Assembly: GCA_026708645.1 (NCBI GenBank)
Contig: JAPOUM010000020.1
Location: 1-41,536 of the forward strand
From: Acidimicrobiaceae bacterium
Lineage (GTDB): Bacteria > Actinomycetota > Acidimicrobiia > Acidimicrobiales > Aldehydirespiratoraceae
Reading direction: 5' to 3'
Length of the DNA: 41,536 nucleotides
Under the pieces are notes generated by a model that was not told the origin of the DNA, made no database searches, and worked only from the letters and a program-made list of their open reading frames with translations. Positions 1 through 11,361 of this stretch are shown here, piece by piece. Each line of letters begins with the position of its first letter. Position 1 is the first letter of the stretch. Made by a program: the position numbers and the translations under genes.

Positions 1-64
1 CCGCCAACACAAACAACACCGCCCGACCGCCACCAGACCGACCCGGAGTGTGCATAACCCCACA

Positions 65-295
65 TTACACACTGAGCATCTCCCCTGCAGAGAAAGCGAG
101 AAATGCGAGAGAATTGCGATGCAGCATCAGCGCTTCGGGTCCGTCGCTGCTGTCTCGCAGCACCACTACAGTGGCCGCAGGAACAGCCTGAGCCTCGCTG
201 CCGTCTGAGAACTGCTGCCGCCACTTCTCGATCGGCGGCAACTCCCGCTGCGACGGCGGCTCGCCGTCACCCGAAGCCGCGTGCGGGCCGCTCAT
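65..295 (-). pseudogene. Nudix hydrolase, N-terminal remnant
   Basis: This minus-strand frame starts at an ATG and runs about 76 codons. Its second half (AATVVVLRDSSDGPEALMLHR) is not quoted further here; it resembles the first beta strands of actinobacterial Nudix hydrolases, which continue into a Phe/Gly-rich segment and the Nudix box. Here the frame loses the match after HRNSLAF and stops at 65, so the Nudix box and all catalytic Glu residues are missing. It was probably translated from the ATG that overlaps the stop of the preceding CaiB remnant. I read it as a broken gene; the assignment rests on one short segment. Confidence 0.5.
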
Positions 296-445
296 TCGAT
301 CACACCGTCGGGCTGGGAGTCGTTCAAGCTGGTCGCCGAGGCCCAGTTCGGTGAGCGCCTCATCGGTGTGTTGACCGTGAATAGGCGACGACGGCTCGCG
401 CGACTCTGCGGGCGTCGCCGAGAAGCGAGCCGTAGGCCGGATCAT
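296..445 (-). pseudogene. CaiB/BaiF CoA-transferase, C-terminal remnant (frameshifted)
   Basis: Minus-strand residues ARFSATP followed by HGQHTDEALTELGL match the conserved C-terminus of family III (CaiB/BaiF) CoA-transferases, usually FSATP then LGEHTDEVL.ELG. The frame then runs on into the Nudix remnant without stopping. A shift of one base near 325-335 would instead read QPDGVIE and a TGA whose last bases overlap the Nudix ATG (ATGA). That is how such a pair would end if intact. Only the C-terminal tail is present and the rest of the enzyme is not visible between here and parC. The family call is from motif memory; the frameshift is an inference. Confidence 0.5.
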
Positions 446-709
446 GTGAAACGGCGACCGCCGAGGGCGCAGGCAGTGTCACGCGCCTTACGATACGCCT
501 CGCCGCTAGCTGGCTGGCGAGCACTCGCTGCGCCGGAGTGCGGCGAGGCTGCAGATCACCGACCGGCGGATCATCAGCCACTACGGTCGCTACGGTCGCT
601 TGGGGCGAATGAGGTTGTCTGCTTCCCGTTTCGCCTTTCAGCTGGGCAGTCGTCGAACGAACAGCCTTCGCAAGACTCCGAAGACTTGGAGAGAACCCTG
701 GAGAGAAAC

Positions 710-3244
710 TTGTCACCACAACAGCAAATGACGACCGCGACCATCGACCGCGTGCCCGCGCGCCAGGTCGACGAAGTGCCGGTGGCCGAGGAGATGAGCG
801 ACTCGTTCATGGCTTACGCCTTGTCGGTCATCACCTCGCGGGCCATCCCCGACGTGCGTGACGGCCTCAAGCCCGTGCAGCGCCGGGTGCTGTGGTCGAT
901 GCTGCAGATGGGGCTGCGACCGGGAACCCCCTACCGCAAATCGGCCCGAGTGGTGGGCGACACGATGGGCCGCTACCACCCCCACGGCGACGCCGCCATC
1001 TACGACACGCTCGTGCGGATGGGTCAGGACTTCAGCCGCATGGTCACCCTGGTCGATCCGCAGGGCAACTTCGGGAGCCTCGACGATCCGCCCGCCGCAG
1101 CCCGCTACACGGAATGCCGGCTCAGCGCGGCGGCCATGGACATGGTCGGCGAGCTGGACGAGGACACCGTCGATTTCCGTCCGACTTACGACTCCGAAGA
1201 CACCGAGCCGGCGGTTCTGCCTGCGGCACTGCCCAACCTGCTGGTCAACGGCACCTCGGGAATCGCCGTGGGCATGGCCACCAGCATGCTGCCGCACAAC
1301 TTGGCCGAGGTCTGCGAAGCCATCGAGCTGGTCATGAGCAGCCAGCGGCGGCCCACGACCGACGAATTGATGGAGGTTCTGCCGGGCCCTGACTTCCCCG
1401 GCGGCGGCATCGTGGTGGCCGACGAAAGCCTGAGAGCCGCCTACGAGACCGGCCGAGGCTCTGTGCGGATGCGGGCGCGCCTCAGCGTCGAAGCGGTCAC
1501 TCGCCAGCGTCAGGCGGTGACGGTCACAGAATTGCCGCATCAGGTGGGGCCCGAGCGTCTGGTGTCGCGCATCACCGAGTTGCTCGTTGCCGGGCGCTTG
1601 GCCGGAGTCAGAGGAGTCACCGATCTCAGCGACATTGACGGCCTGCGGCTTCAGATCGATCTCAAGCCCGGAGTGGACGCGGCCGAGGTGCTGGCGGACC
1701 TCTACCGGCACACGCCCCTAGAGGAGAGCCTCAACATCAACAACGTGGTGCTGGTCGACGGAGTCCCCAGCACTCTGGGCTTGCGACAGATCTGCGATCA
1801 CTATGTGTCCCACCGACTCGAGGTGGTGGTGCGGCGCACTCGCCACAGGCTGCGGCGAGCCGAGGAGCGCCTGCACATCGTGGAAGGGCTGATCACCGCT
1901 CTCGACAACATCGACGAGGTGGTGGCCCTGATCCGTGCGAGCGCTGACGCCGCGGCGGCGAGAGATGAGCTGATGGCCCGCTTCGAGCTCTCGGAAGTGC
2001 AGGCGACGCACATCCTCGACATGGCCCTGCGGCGCCTCACAGCACTCGAGCGCCACAAGCTCGCCGACGAGGCCGAGAGCCTGCGCGCCGACATATCCGA
2101 ATACGGCGAGATACTGGCCAGCACACGCAAGCAGCGCGCCATCGTGCGCAGAGAACTGCGCCGCATCGTCGATGATCACGGCCGGCCGCGTCGCAGCCGG
2201 ATGGTCACCGCCGTCGAGGCCGAGCGTGAGCTCGCCGCGACCTCCGACGGCGACGCAGGCTCGAACGCCGACGGTGCCGACGGCAGCAGGGTCGAGTCTG
2301 GGCCTGACGTGCCCTGCGTCGTCACTCTTTCGACGAGCGGCAACATCGGAAGGTCGCCGCTCAAGAGCGTCCGACGGGCATCGCCCGGGCGCCACGACCT
2401 GATAGCCGCCCGCGCAGTGGCCTCGACCGGGGCTTCGCTGGCGGCGGTCACGAGCACGGGCCGAGCGCTGGCCGTTCGCTGCGCCGACGTCGAGACCGCC
2501 GACAACCGGGTGCGGGGCGGTGACGCCAAGTCGCTCGTCGGTCTCGGATCGGGAGAGAAAATACTGGCTCTCGTCGGCGGCAGCGGCGACGATGGCGCGC
2601 AGCCGAGCGGCAGGTCCGACGACAAGCTGGTGCTGGTCACCCGGCGCGGCGTCGTCAAACGTCTCGACGCAGCCGACGCGCTCGCCGCTTCTTCGTCTGT
2701 GACGCTGCTGGCGCTTGCTGAAGGCGACCATCTGGTGAGCGCGTTCACTGCGCCCGATGACGCCGAGCTGGTGCTGGCGTCCAGTGACGGAAGGGCTCTG
2801 CGGATCGAAGCTGCTTCGGTGAGGGTGCAGCGGCGCGGCGCCGCGGGAGTCGCGGGGATCAAACTCCGCGCCGGCGCGACGGCTGTTGGCGCGGGTGCCG
2901 TGGCCGCTGAGGCACCGCAGGGCGACCCGGTGCTGGTGCTGGCCACGGCGTCCGGCAACGGCAGCGGCGCCGCCAGCGGCATTGCGGCCACACGCTGTTC
3001 GGAGCTGCCCACGCAGGGCAGAGGCTCTCAAGGTGTGCTGGCGGTGAAGCTGGGGACTGCCGAGTCGGTCGTGTCCGCAGCGGTGACCACGGGCGAGTCG
3101 CTGCTGGCGCTTATGGCTCAAGACGACGACCCCCGAAAGATCGACCCGAACCCGGTTCCGTTGCGGGTCGAGCCCACGGCGCGGTACCGGTCGCCGCGGA
3201 GATTCGAGCGGCGCATCCATGTGCTGGCGCCGGCAAGGTGGTGA
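710..3244 (+). CDS. parC: DNA topoisomerase IV subunit A (ParC-type)
   Basis: Subunit A of a type IIA topoisomerase, which cuts and rejoins DNA to decatenate chromosomes or relax supercoils. [12 protein letters not shown] (about 51-62), the GRYHPHGD helix (87-94) and the active-site Tyr133 in AARYTE are all present. The C-terminal domain carries beta-pinwheel repeats, but where gyrases have the GyrA box (QRRGGKG-like) there is only [13 protein letters not shown], which resembles actinobacterial ParC. I therefore prefer topoisomerase IV to gyrase. TTG at 710 follows GGAGAG with good spacing; ATG at 728 is an alternative with no clear ribosome site. It is followed one base later by parE. The quinolone-region Ser (E. 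coli GyrA Ser83) is Ala95 here. About 844 residues, normal for the family. Confidence 0.9.
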   Translation: MSPQQQMTTATIDRVPARQVDEVPVAEEMSDSFMAYALSVITSRAIPDVRDGLKPVQRRVLWSMLQMGLRPGTPYRKSARVVGDTMGRYHPHGDAAIYDTLVRMGQDFSRMVTLVDPQGNFGSLDDPPAAARYTECRLSAAAMDMVGELDEDTVDFRPTYDSEDTEPAVLPAALPNLLVNGTSGIAVGMATSMLPHNLAEVCEAIELVMSSQRRPTTDELMEVLPGPDFPGGGIVVADESLRAAYETGRGSVRMRARLSVEAVTRQRQAVTVTELPHQVGPERLVSRITELLVAGRLAGVRGVTDLSDIDGLRLQIDLKPGVDAAEVLADLYRHTPLEESLNINNVVLVDGVPSTLGLRQICDHYVSHRLEVVVRRTRHRLRRAEERLHIVEGLITALDNIDEVVALIRASADAAAARDELMARFELSEVQATHILDMALRRLTALERHKLADEAESLRADISEYGEILASTRKQRAIVRRELRRIVDDHGRPRRSRMVTAVEAERELAATSDGDAGSNADGADGSRVESGPDVPCVVTLSTSGNIGRSPLKSVRRASPGRHDLIAARAVASTGASLAAVTSTGRALAVRCADVETADNRVRGGDAKSLVGLGSGEKILALVGGSGDDGAQPSGRSDDKLVLVTRRGVVKRLDAADALAASSSVTLLALAEGDHLVSAFTAPDDAELVLASSDGRALRIEAASVRVQRRGAAGVAGIKLRAGATAVGAGAVAAEAPQGDPVLVLATASGNGSGAASGIAATRCSELPTQGRGSQGVLAVKLGTAESVVSAAVTTGESLLALMAQDDDPRKIDPNPVPLRVEPTARYRSPRRFERRIHVLAPARW

Positions 3245-3245
3245 C

Positions 3246-5549
<2,304 letters not shown>

Positions 5550-5662
5550 TCGAGGCGCGAGGGTTGCGGATCGGGTCTGCGGGCGGCGGTAGGCAGACGG
5601 GGTCTCGGCGGTCTCCGCGGTCAGTCCGGGCAGTCGTCTCACCGTTGGACTAGAACAAAGCC

Positions 5663-6553
5663 GTGCAACTCCCCTTCGACCAAAGCGACATCCACGATCC
5701 GGGCGGTCTCGGCGCCGTGGACACCGACGGCAGCCCGGCCCCGCCGCGAAGGCTTTCGCCGTCGGGTGCGGCCACCTTCGACCAGTGTCCTCGCCGGTGG
5801 CGGTTCCGCTACGTCGAGCGTCTGCCGGATCCGCCGGGCAGGGAAGCCTTGGTGGGGACTTTCGCCCACCGGGTGCTCGAGATTCTGATGCAGCAGCATC
5901 CCCGCAGGCGAGGCAAAGACGAGGCGCGCCGGATCGCGCGGCAGGCTTGGCCGGAGATGGCCGGAAGCGACGACTACCGCGAACTGGAACTCGACGAAGC
6001 CGCGGCTCGCGAGTTCCGCTGGGCGGCTTGGGCTGCTGTTGAAGGTCTCTGGGATTTGGAGGAGCCTTCCGAGGTGGAGGTGGTGTCAACCGAGCAGCAG
6101 GTGTCGGTGACTCTCGGCGGCGTGCCTTTCCGGGGCGTGGTCGACCGGGTCGATGCTGCCGACGACGGTCTGGTGATAAGCGACTACAAGTCGGGCCGTG
6201 CGCCGTCGCCGCGCCACGCGGCCGGGCGCTTGCAGCAGGTGCTGCTCTACGCCGCAGCGATAGCCGAGGAGTCGGGCGAGCAGCCCGTGCGGGCGCAGCT
6301 GCTCTATCTGGGCCAGAAGACGGTTTCGACCGCAGTCGACGCAGCGGAGCTCGACGGCGCCGTCGGGCAGTTCACCGAGACTTGGGGCGCCATCGCGGAC
6401 TCGTGCCGCGACGACGACTTCGAGCCGCGTCCGGGGCCGCTGTGCTGCTACTGCGCCTATTCGTCGCACTGCCCGGAGGGCCTAGCCGAGAAGAACCTGC
6501 GCGACGAACTGCGAGCCGCCGAGGAGCAGAGCCTGTTGCGGATGGCCGGCTAG
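5663..6553 (+). CDS. RecB-like PD-(D/E)XK nuclease family protein
   Basis: Probable single-domain exonuclease-type protein of the PD-(D/E)XK superfamily (PDDEXK_1/RecB C-terminal family). The N-terminus has LSPSGAATFDQCPRRWRFRY, then GTFAHRVLEILM. The catalytic part is VDRVD followed by LVISDYKSG, giving the Asp...Asp-x-Lys pattern, and a Gln/Tyr helix (LQQVLLYA). The C-terminus has CCYCAYSSHCPEG, which with the earlier Cys could hold an iron-sulfur cluster as in AddB-type nucleases. GTG at 5663 is the first start in frame. About 296 residues, usual for the stand-alone actinobacterial family. It follows parE by 113 bases and converges on the ParA operon. Substrate unknown. Confidence 0.8.
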   Translation: MQLPFDQSDIHDPGGLGAVDTDGSPAPPRRLSPSGAATFDQCPRRWRFRYVERLPDPPGREALVGTFAHRVLEILMQQHPRRRGKDEARRIARQAWPEMAGSDDYRELELDEAAAREFRWAAWAAVEGLWDLEEPSEVEVVSTEQQVSVTLGGVPFRGVVDRVDAADDGLVISDYKSGRAPSPRHAAGRLQQVLLYAAAIAEESGEQPVRAQLLYLGQKTVSTAVDAAELDGAVGQFTETWGAIADSCRDDDFEPRPGPLCCYCAYSSHCPEGLAEKNLRDELRAAEEQSLLRMAG

Positions 6554-6615
6554 TCCGTCCCGCCGGCCGGCTCTGTGGGCGTCCTCCCGTTGGTCCGTCC
6601 CGCCGGCTCTGCGGG
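6554..6615. repeat. GC-rich repeated spacer between convergent genes
   Basis: Between two convergent genes the segment GTCCGTCCCGCCGG...CTCTG occurs twice, followed by a further CCCGCCGG. CCCGC and GCGGG at about 6600-6617 can form a short hairpin. It may serve as a bidirectional terminator, but no T-run is present. Confidence 0.35.
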
Positions 6616-6951
6616 CTAGTCCCGCCGGCGCCGGTCTTGGAGTTTTTTGAGCAGTCGCGCAGCCGCCAGCGTCACCGTCGCGACGGCCGCGGCCGCGGCC
6701 CAGACCGACAGCGGCAGTCCCCGGATCCGGTGACCGCGGGAAGCCCCGCCGTCGCGCTGTCGGCTGCTGTCCGGCGATGAGCGGCGCGCGCTTCTCGAGG
6801 CGTCGCCGCTTCCGCTGCGCGGCGCATCGACGCCGGGTCGCTGGTCTTGCGTCGGGTCGTCTGCGACCGGGTCGAGCAGGCTGTCCACGACAGAGGAGCT
6901 CTCGGTTCTGCCGCTCCGGCGAGGCCGGTCCCGCTGAGGGTCATAGACCAT
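6616..6951 (-). CDS. Small C-terminally anchored membrane protein, unknown function
   Basis: I do not recognise this 111-residue protein. The first 70 residues are polar and disordered-looking (Arg, Ser, Asp and Gly rich). A single hydrophobic helix follows near residues 79-98 (PLSVWAAAAAVATVTLAAA) and the protein ends in a basic tail, KKLQDRRRRD, so the C-terminus should lie in the cytoplasm. It starts 10 bases after the ParA stop on the same strand, so the two are probably one transcript. Length, position and the clear membrane helix support a real gene; no homology is known to me. Confidence 0.5.
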   Translation of the reverse strand: MVYDPQRDRPRRSGRTESSSVVDSLLDPVADDPTQDQRPGVDAPRSGSGDASRSARRSSPDSSRQRDGGASRGHRIRGLPLSVWAAAAAVATVTLAAARLLKKLQDRRRRD

Positions 6952-6960
6952 TGGCGACGC

Positions 6961-7764
6961 TCATTCCTCGCCGGCTGTGGCTCGGGCGTCCGAACCGATC
7001 ACCAGATCGTAGATCTTGTCGAATTCGGCGCACGCTTCGGACGCGCCTTTGCGGGGCGGCAACGCATGGATCGGCAGCGACCGTGCAGCGGCCTCGGCCA
7101 CGGCAGCCCGCAAACGCACCGGCGGCAGCATCAGCGCGCCGTGATCGGCGACGAGCTGCTCATGCCAGTAGCGGGAATCCCGCGTGCGGGCGAGCCGGTT
7201 CACGGCCACACCCGCGACTTGCAGCCCCAGAGGCTTGCGATTGGCGACGCGCTCGATGGTTCCCATGATCTCGCTGACCCCGTCGGACGCCCAAGCGCTG
7301 GGCTCAGTCACGACGAGGGCCTTGTCGGCCGCGAACAAGGCGTTGATCGTCAACAGGCCCAGCGACGGGGGGCAGTCGATCAGCACCAAGCCGTCGCAGC
7401 CCGACAAGGCCAGCCTCAAACGGTCCTGAGCGCCGACAGGATCAGACAGAAGCTGCCGCTCGCGAGCCGCGAGGGCGGTCGTGGACGCCATCACCCGAGG
7501 GGCGGCGCCTGCGTCGTGCTGCCACGATGAGAGCACCGCCAGTTCGCGGGCCGCGCCGGGCCGGTCCGCCGCCAGAGCCGCATCGACGTTGGTCGCGGAG
7601 TCCCAGACGCCGAGCCCCGTTGTTGCGTTGCCCTGCGGATCCAGGTCGACGACGAGGCACGGAACGCGCCGCGCCCAGGCAGCCGAGGCAAGCCCCAAAG
7701 TGGCGGTGGTCTTGCCGACCCCGCCCTTCTGGTTGACTAGGGCGATCACAGGCACGCCCTGCAC
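6961..7764 (-). CDS. ParA/MinD-family ATPase
   Basis: A P-loop ATPase of the ParA/Soj family, which forms ATP-dependent dimers on DNA or membrane and positions cargo. The deviant Walker A is NQKGGVGKTTATLGLA, the A' motif is VVDLDPQGNATTGLG, and Walker B is LVLIDCPPSLGLLTINAL. Typical ParA C-terminal blocks follow (VAGVAVNRLARTRDSRYWHEQL). No ParB is adjacent, and the gene sits with a small membrane protein, so this is likely an orphan ParA rather than the chromosome partition gene. Start choice is uncertain: GTG at 7764 gives the usual short N-terminus, while in-frame starts also exist at 7794 and 7836. The longer versions would add residues read from an 18-bp-period repeat (GCACATTGCGG at 7789 and 7807). 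Confidence 0.85.
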   Translation of the reverse strand: MQGVPVIALVNQKGGVGKTTATLGLASAAWARRVPCLVVDLDPQGNATTGLGVWDSATNVDAALAADRPGAARELAVLSSWQHDAGAAPRVMASTTALAARERQLLSDPVGAQDRLRLALSGCDGLVLIDCPPSLGLLTINALFAADKALVVTEPSAWASDGVSEIMGTIERVANRKPLGLQVAGVAVNRLARTRDSRYWHEQLVADHGALMLPPVRLRAAVAEAAARSLPIHALPPRKGASEACAEFDKIYDLVIGSDARATAGEE

Positions 7765-7857
7765 GGTAGCCAGATGCAGCGGCGCCTGGCACATTGCGGA
7801 CGCCTCGCACATTGCGGCGGCCTTCAAGGAGCACACTTTCGGAGCAGACTTGCAGAG

Positions 7858-9102
7858 ATGGCTTCACAGAGCCGGAAGGCCCGGACATTGCAGGCGTTGA
7901 GCAGGCCGCGCTGGCTGCGCGAGCTGCTGGCGGTGCGCAGCGCCTTCGCTGCCCTCGTGCTGGCTGCGGTCGCCAGCCTCGTGGCCGGCCTGATACTGGC
8001 GTCGATCACCGACACGCTCGAGGAACTGCCGGGCCTGCTGCTGCTGGTGCCCGCGGCGATAGCGGTCAAGGGCAACATCTTCGGCGCGCTCGGCAGCCGT
8101 CTCGGAACCGCCATCCACGCCGGCACTTTCCGACTGTCGCGCCGCCGCGACTCGCTGGTGTCCCAGAATGCCGCGGCCTCGCTGGCGCTGAGTCTCGGGA
8201 TCGGGGTGATGCTGGCGGTGATGGCCAAGGGCACGGCGCTGGTCTTCGACATCTCGCCGACGATGGGTCTCGCGGATTTCGTGGTGGTGTCGGCGCTGGG
8301 ATGCCTGATCGCGGCGTTCGTGGTGCTGGCGATCACGCTGGCCACCACCGCGGCCGCCGTGCGTTTCGGCTGGGATCTCGACAATGTGGTGGCGCCCATG
8401 GTGACGGTGTCAGGCGATGTGGTGACGCTGCCTTCGCTGGTGCTGGCCGCCGAGCTCGCGGGCTTCGAGACACTCACGCCCGCCGTCGCTTGGACTCTGG
8501 CGCTGGCGGCTGCGGCCTCGGCCGTCTGGGGGCTGCGGAGCCGACTGGCAGAGTTGCGCAGGATCATGCGCGAGTCGATCCCGGTGCTGCTGGTTGCGGG
8601 GCTGCTCGATCTGGTGGCCGGCATCACAGTCGAGAAGCGCCTCGACGATTTCGTTGCTTTCCCGGCGCTGTTGGTGATGCTGCCAGGATTTCTGAGCACG
8701 GCTGGAGCTCTCGGAGGGGTGCTGTCGAGCCGTCTGTCCACCAAGCTCCATCTCGGTCTGGCGCGGCCGGCGGCTCTGCCGTCAGGCGGGGCGCGCGTCG
8801 ATCTGGGCACGACCTTCGCACTGGCGGCGCCGCTGTTCGCGTTGCTCGGACTGGTGTCGTCGGCTGCTGCCGGTCTGGCGGGTCACAGCGGCCCCTCATT
8901 GGCGGATCTGGTCGCTGTTGCGCTGCTCGGCGGGCTCCTGGCCACGCTGGTGATCGTGGTGGTCGCCTACTACGGGACGCTCGCCGCGGTGCGTTTCGGG
9001 GTCGATCCCGACACCTACGGCATACCGGTGGTGACTTCTTCGCTCGACCTGGCGGGGGCGTTCACACTGATAGTGGCCATCGTCGTGGTGGGATTGGCGT
9101 GA
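7858..9102 (+). CDS. SLC41/MgtE-type divalent cation permease
   Basis: Integral membrane protein of about 414 residues built from two homologous halves, each like the MgtE membrane domain. Half one has GNIFGALGSRLGTAIHAG and DNVVAPMVTVSGDVVTLPS. Half two has PGFLSTAGALGGVLSSRLS and DPDTYGIPVVTSSLDLAG. The conserved Asp and Pro residues lie where MgtE/SLC41 proteins bind Mg2+. The cytoplasmic N and CBS domains of classical MgtE are absent. The next gene, with PhoU and TrkA_C domains, probably replaces them as regulator. ATG at 7858 is chosen because the first transmembrane helix begins soon after; the open frame extends back to 7774, overlapping the divergent ParA region. Mg2+ or a related divalent ion is the likely substrate. 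Confidence 0.8.
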   Translation: MASQSRKARTLQALSRPRWLRELLAVRSAFAALVLAAVASLVAGLILASITDTLEELPGLLLLVPAAIAVKGNIFGALGSRLGTAIHAGTFRLSRRRDSLVSQNAAASLALSLGIGVMLAVMAKGTALVFDISPTMGLADFVVVSALGCLIAAFVVLAITLATTAAAVRFGWDLDNVVAPMVTVSGDVVTLPSLVLAAELAGFETLTPAVAWTLALAAAASAVWGLRSRLAELRRIMRESIPVLLVAGLLDLVAGITVEKRLDDFVAFPALLVMLPGFLSTAGALGGVLSSRLSTKLHLGLARPAALPSGGARVDLGTTFALAAPLFALLGLVSSAAAGLAGHSGPSLADLVAVALLGGLLATLVIVVVAYYGTLAAVRFGVDPDTYGIPVVTSSLDLAGAFTLIVAIVVVGLA

Positions 9103-9155
9103 ACGCCTTTGCGGGCTATCTCAGGAGGCCTACGATGATCCGAGGAGAAGCGTAG

Positions 9156-10391
9156 ATGGAAGACAGACCTCGCAATCTGCGAGAGATGCTGGCCGAGGCC
9201 AAGGACACCTCCGAGCTGATGGTGGACATGGCGTACGCCGCGCTCTACTTCGGCGATCCGGACATGGCCGACGAGGTGAGCGAGCTCGAAGAGCGCATGA
9301 GCGATCTCGTGCACGACATGAGAGCGGTGTGCATCCTGGCGGTGCGCCACCCTCGCGACGCCGACGGGATGTCGTCGGTGCTGCAAGTGGTGTCGGCCAT
9401 CGAGCGCATCGCCAACGACGCCGTGGACATCGCCCGCATCGTCACCCATAGGGTGGGCATACCAGCCGAGCTGGTGGCGGAGCTGAGCGCCGCCGAAGAG
9501 GTGTCGCATCGCGTGCTGGTGTCCGACGGCTCGCTGCTGGCGCACCGACGGCTCTGCGACCATGAGATGCCCGCCAAGGTGGGGATGAGGGTCATGGCGA
9601 TCAGGCGCGAACGGGAATGGATCACCCAGGTGCGCGGCGACACGGTCGTCGTGCCCGACGACGTGCTGTTCTTGCGGGGCTCGCCCGACGGGATCGACGA
9701 ACTGCGCGAACTGGCCGGTTCGCCTCACTGGAGTCCGCCGGAGAGGCCCGAGGGCCCCCACGCTTCGGACCTGCATCGCGCCGTGAACGTGCTGGTGGAG
9801 ATGAAGGACCTCTCCGAGGTGGCGGTGGGCCTGGCCTACTCGTCGCTGGTGCTGCGCGACGAGAGCCTCGCGGCCGAGGTGCGCCACCTCGAGGACCGCC
9901 TCGACGAGATGAAGGACCAGCTCGAGGAATGGGTGCTCAGCGCCGCCCGGGGCGGTGTCGATCACGCGGGCCTGCGAGGACTGCTGCATTTGTCGCAGGC
10001 GGCCGAGGATCTCGGCGACCAGGCCCAGCAGATGGTTTGGATCATCGAACGCCAAGAGCAGATCCATCCGATCCTGGCCGTGGCGCTGGGCGACAGCGAC
10101 GAAGTGGTGGTGAACCTTCCCGTGGCGGCGGGCTCCGAGGTCGACCAGAGGATGCTGAGCGAGCTGCGATTGAACATAGAGCCCGGCTTCACCGTGCTGG
10201 CGATTCGCCGCAGCGGCCAATACCGTTATCGGCCCCGCGGCCGCCAGCGGGTGATGGCCGGGGACGCGGTCATCGCCAGCGGCCCCGACGAGGGGCGCGA
10301 CCGCTTGGCGGAGATGTGCGGCTGGCAGCTCACCGACAAAGACGACGAAAGCGAGATGCTCCTAGCGCCGCTTGAGCCGTCGCCCCGCTAG
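9156..10391 (+). CDS. PhoU/TrkA_C domain protein, likely regulator of the upstream permease
   Basis: A 411-residue soluble protein with an internal duplication: PhoU-like helices (about 5-125), a TrkA_C-like beta domain (about 135-205), a second PhoU-like helical block (about 210-320) and a second TrkA_C (about 330-400). The halves align around AKDTSELMVDMAYAALYFGD and MKDLSEVAVGLAYSSLVLRD, and around MRVMAIRREREW and FTVLAIRRSGQY. TrkA_C domains bind small ligands and gate ion transporters. A strong ribosome site (GAGGAGAAG) precedes ATG 9156. The gene follows the permease by 53 bases on the same strand; this permease/PhoU-TrkA_C pairing is known in archaea and bacteria. The regulatory role is inferred from the pairing. 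Confidence 0.8.
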   Translation: MEDRPRNLREMLAEAKDTSELMVDMAYAALYFGDPDMADEVSELEERMSDLVHDMRAVCILAVRHPRDADGMSSVLQVVSAIERIANDAVDIARIVTHRVGIPAELVAELSAAEEVSHRVLVSDGSLLAHRRLCDHEMPAKVGMRVMAIRREREWITQVRGDTVVVPDDVLFLRGSPDGIDELRELAGSPHWSPPERPEGPHASDLHRAVNVLVEMKDLSEVAVGLAYSSLVLRDESLAAEVRHLEDRLDEMKDQLEEWVLSAARGGVDHAGLRGLLHLSQAAEDLGDQAQQMVWIIERQEQIHPILAVALGDSDEVVVNLPVAAGSEVDQRMLSELRLNIEPGFTVLAIRRSGQYRYRPRGRQRVMAGDAVIASGPDEGRDRLAEMCGWQLTDKDDESEMLLAPLEPSPR

Positions 10392-10401
10392 TTTCATCGC
10401 C

Positions 10402-11358
10402 ATGGCGACCGACACGGGCCCCGAAGGCCGGCTCTGCCTGCTCACAGTTCATGCCCACCCTGATGACGAGGCGTCCAAAGGCGCGCCGACGGTGGCCCGC
10501 TATCACGCCGAGGGCGTTCGCACCGTGCTGGTCTGCTGCACCGGCGGCGAGGAGGGAGAGATCCTGAACCCGGCCTTGGACCAGCCGTGGATGGCTGAGA
10601 AGCTGGCTGAGGTCAGAGCCGCGGAGCTGGCTAGGGCGGCTCAAGTGATCGGCTACGAAGAGGTCGTGATGCTCGGTTACCGCGACTCGGGCATGGCCGG
10701 ATCGCCGGCCAACGAGCACCCCGAATGCTTCGCCAAGGCCGACTTCGAGGAGGCGGTGAGCCGCTTGGTGGAGGTGATACGCCGTCAGCGGCCGCAGGTG
10801 ATGATCACCTATCCCGAGGATCAGGGCATGTATCAGCATCCCGACCACTTGCGGGTCTACGACATTTCGGTGCCCGCCTTCGAGCGTGCCGCCGACCCGC
10901 ACTACCGCCCCGATCTGGGCGAGCCTTGGGCCGTCTCGAAGCTGTATTACACGCTCTGGTCGCGCAAGCGTCTAGAAGAGCGTCACAAGGCTTTCGGTGA
11001 GCTCGGTTTGGAGTCCCCCTATCAGGAGTCCTGGTTCGAGCAGCCGTCTCGGGACGACGAGATCACCACACGGGTGCCGGTGCATGATTTCATCGACGCG
11101 CGCATCGACGGCCTATTGGCGCACGCCACCCAGATCGATCCCGAGTCGAGCTTCTGGTTCGGCCTGCCGCCGGAGATCGAGCGTTCGATCTACCCATACG
11201 ACGATTATGTGCTGGCGCGCGGAACTCGACCTGCGGAGCTGCCCGAGAGCGACCTGTTCGAGGGCGTGCGCCCCGAAGCTCCGGAAGCTTCGGAGTCCTC
11301 CGGGTCTTCCGAGGTTCCTGAGCTTTCGACTGCTCAGGCGCAGTACGGGCGGGCTTGA
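10402..11358 (+). CDS. mca: Mycothiol S-conjugate amidase
   Basis: Zinc amidase of the LmbE/PIG-L fold that cleaves mycothiol S-conjugates to a mercapturic acid and GlcN-Ins, a detoxification route found in mycothiol-making Actinomycetota. Seen here: HAHPDDEASKG with the zinc-binding His-Pro-Asp-Asp, CTGGEEGEILNP, MLGYRDSGM, YPEDQGMYQHPDHLRV and KLYYTLWSRKR. The GGE..EILNP and SKG segments favour Mca over the related deacetylase MshB. A TAGTTT box at 10389-10394 lies seven bases before ATG 10402, consistent with a leaderless message; the longer frame from 10372 overlaps the preceding gene. About 318 residues. The C-terminal 30 residues are Glu/Ser/Pro rich. Confidence 0.88.
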   Translation: MATDTGPEGRLCLLTVHAHPDDEASKGAPTVARYHAEGVRTVLVCCTGGEEGEILNPALDQPWMAEKLAEVRAAELARAAQVIGYEEVVMLGYRDSGMAGSPANEHPECFAKADFEEAVSRLVEVIRRQRPQVMITYPEDQGMYQHPDHLRVYDISVPAFERAADPHYRPDLGEPWAVSKLYYTLWSRKRLEERHKAFGELGLESPYQESWFEQPSRDDEITTRVPVHDFIDARIDGLLAHATQIDPESSFWFGLPPEIERSIYPYDDYVLARGTRPAELPESDLFEGVRPEAPEASESSGSSEVPELSTAQAQYGRA

Positions 11359-11361
11359 ACC

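Noticed and set aside
281..709. N-terminal extension of parC back to 281
   Set aside because: The added residues are Arg-rich noise overlapping the pseudogene remnants; conserved ParC sequence begins after 710 and a ribosome site precedes TTG 710.
9015..10220. 401-codon minus-strand His-rich frame
   Set aside because: Shadow of the PhoU/TrkA_C gene; the His richness comes from GTG/ATG-rich codons on the other strand.
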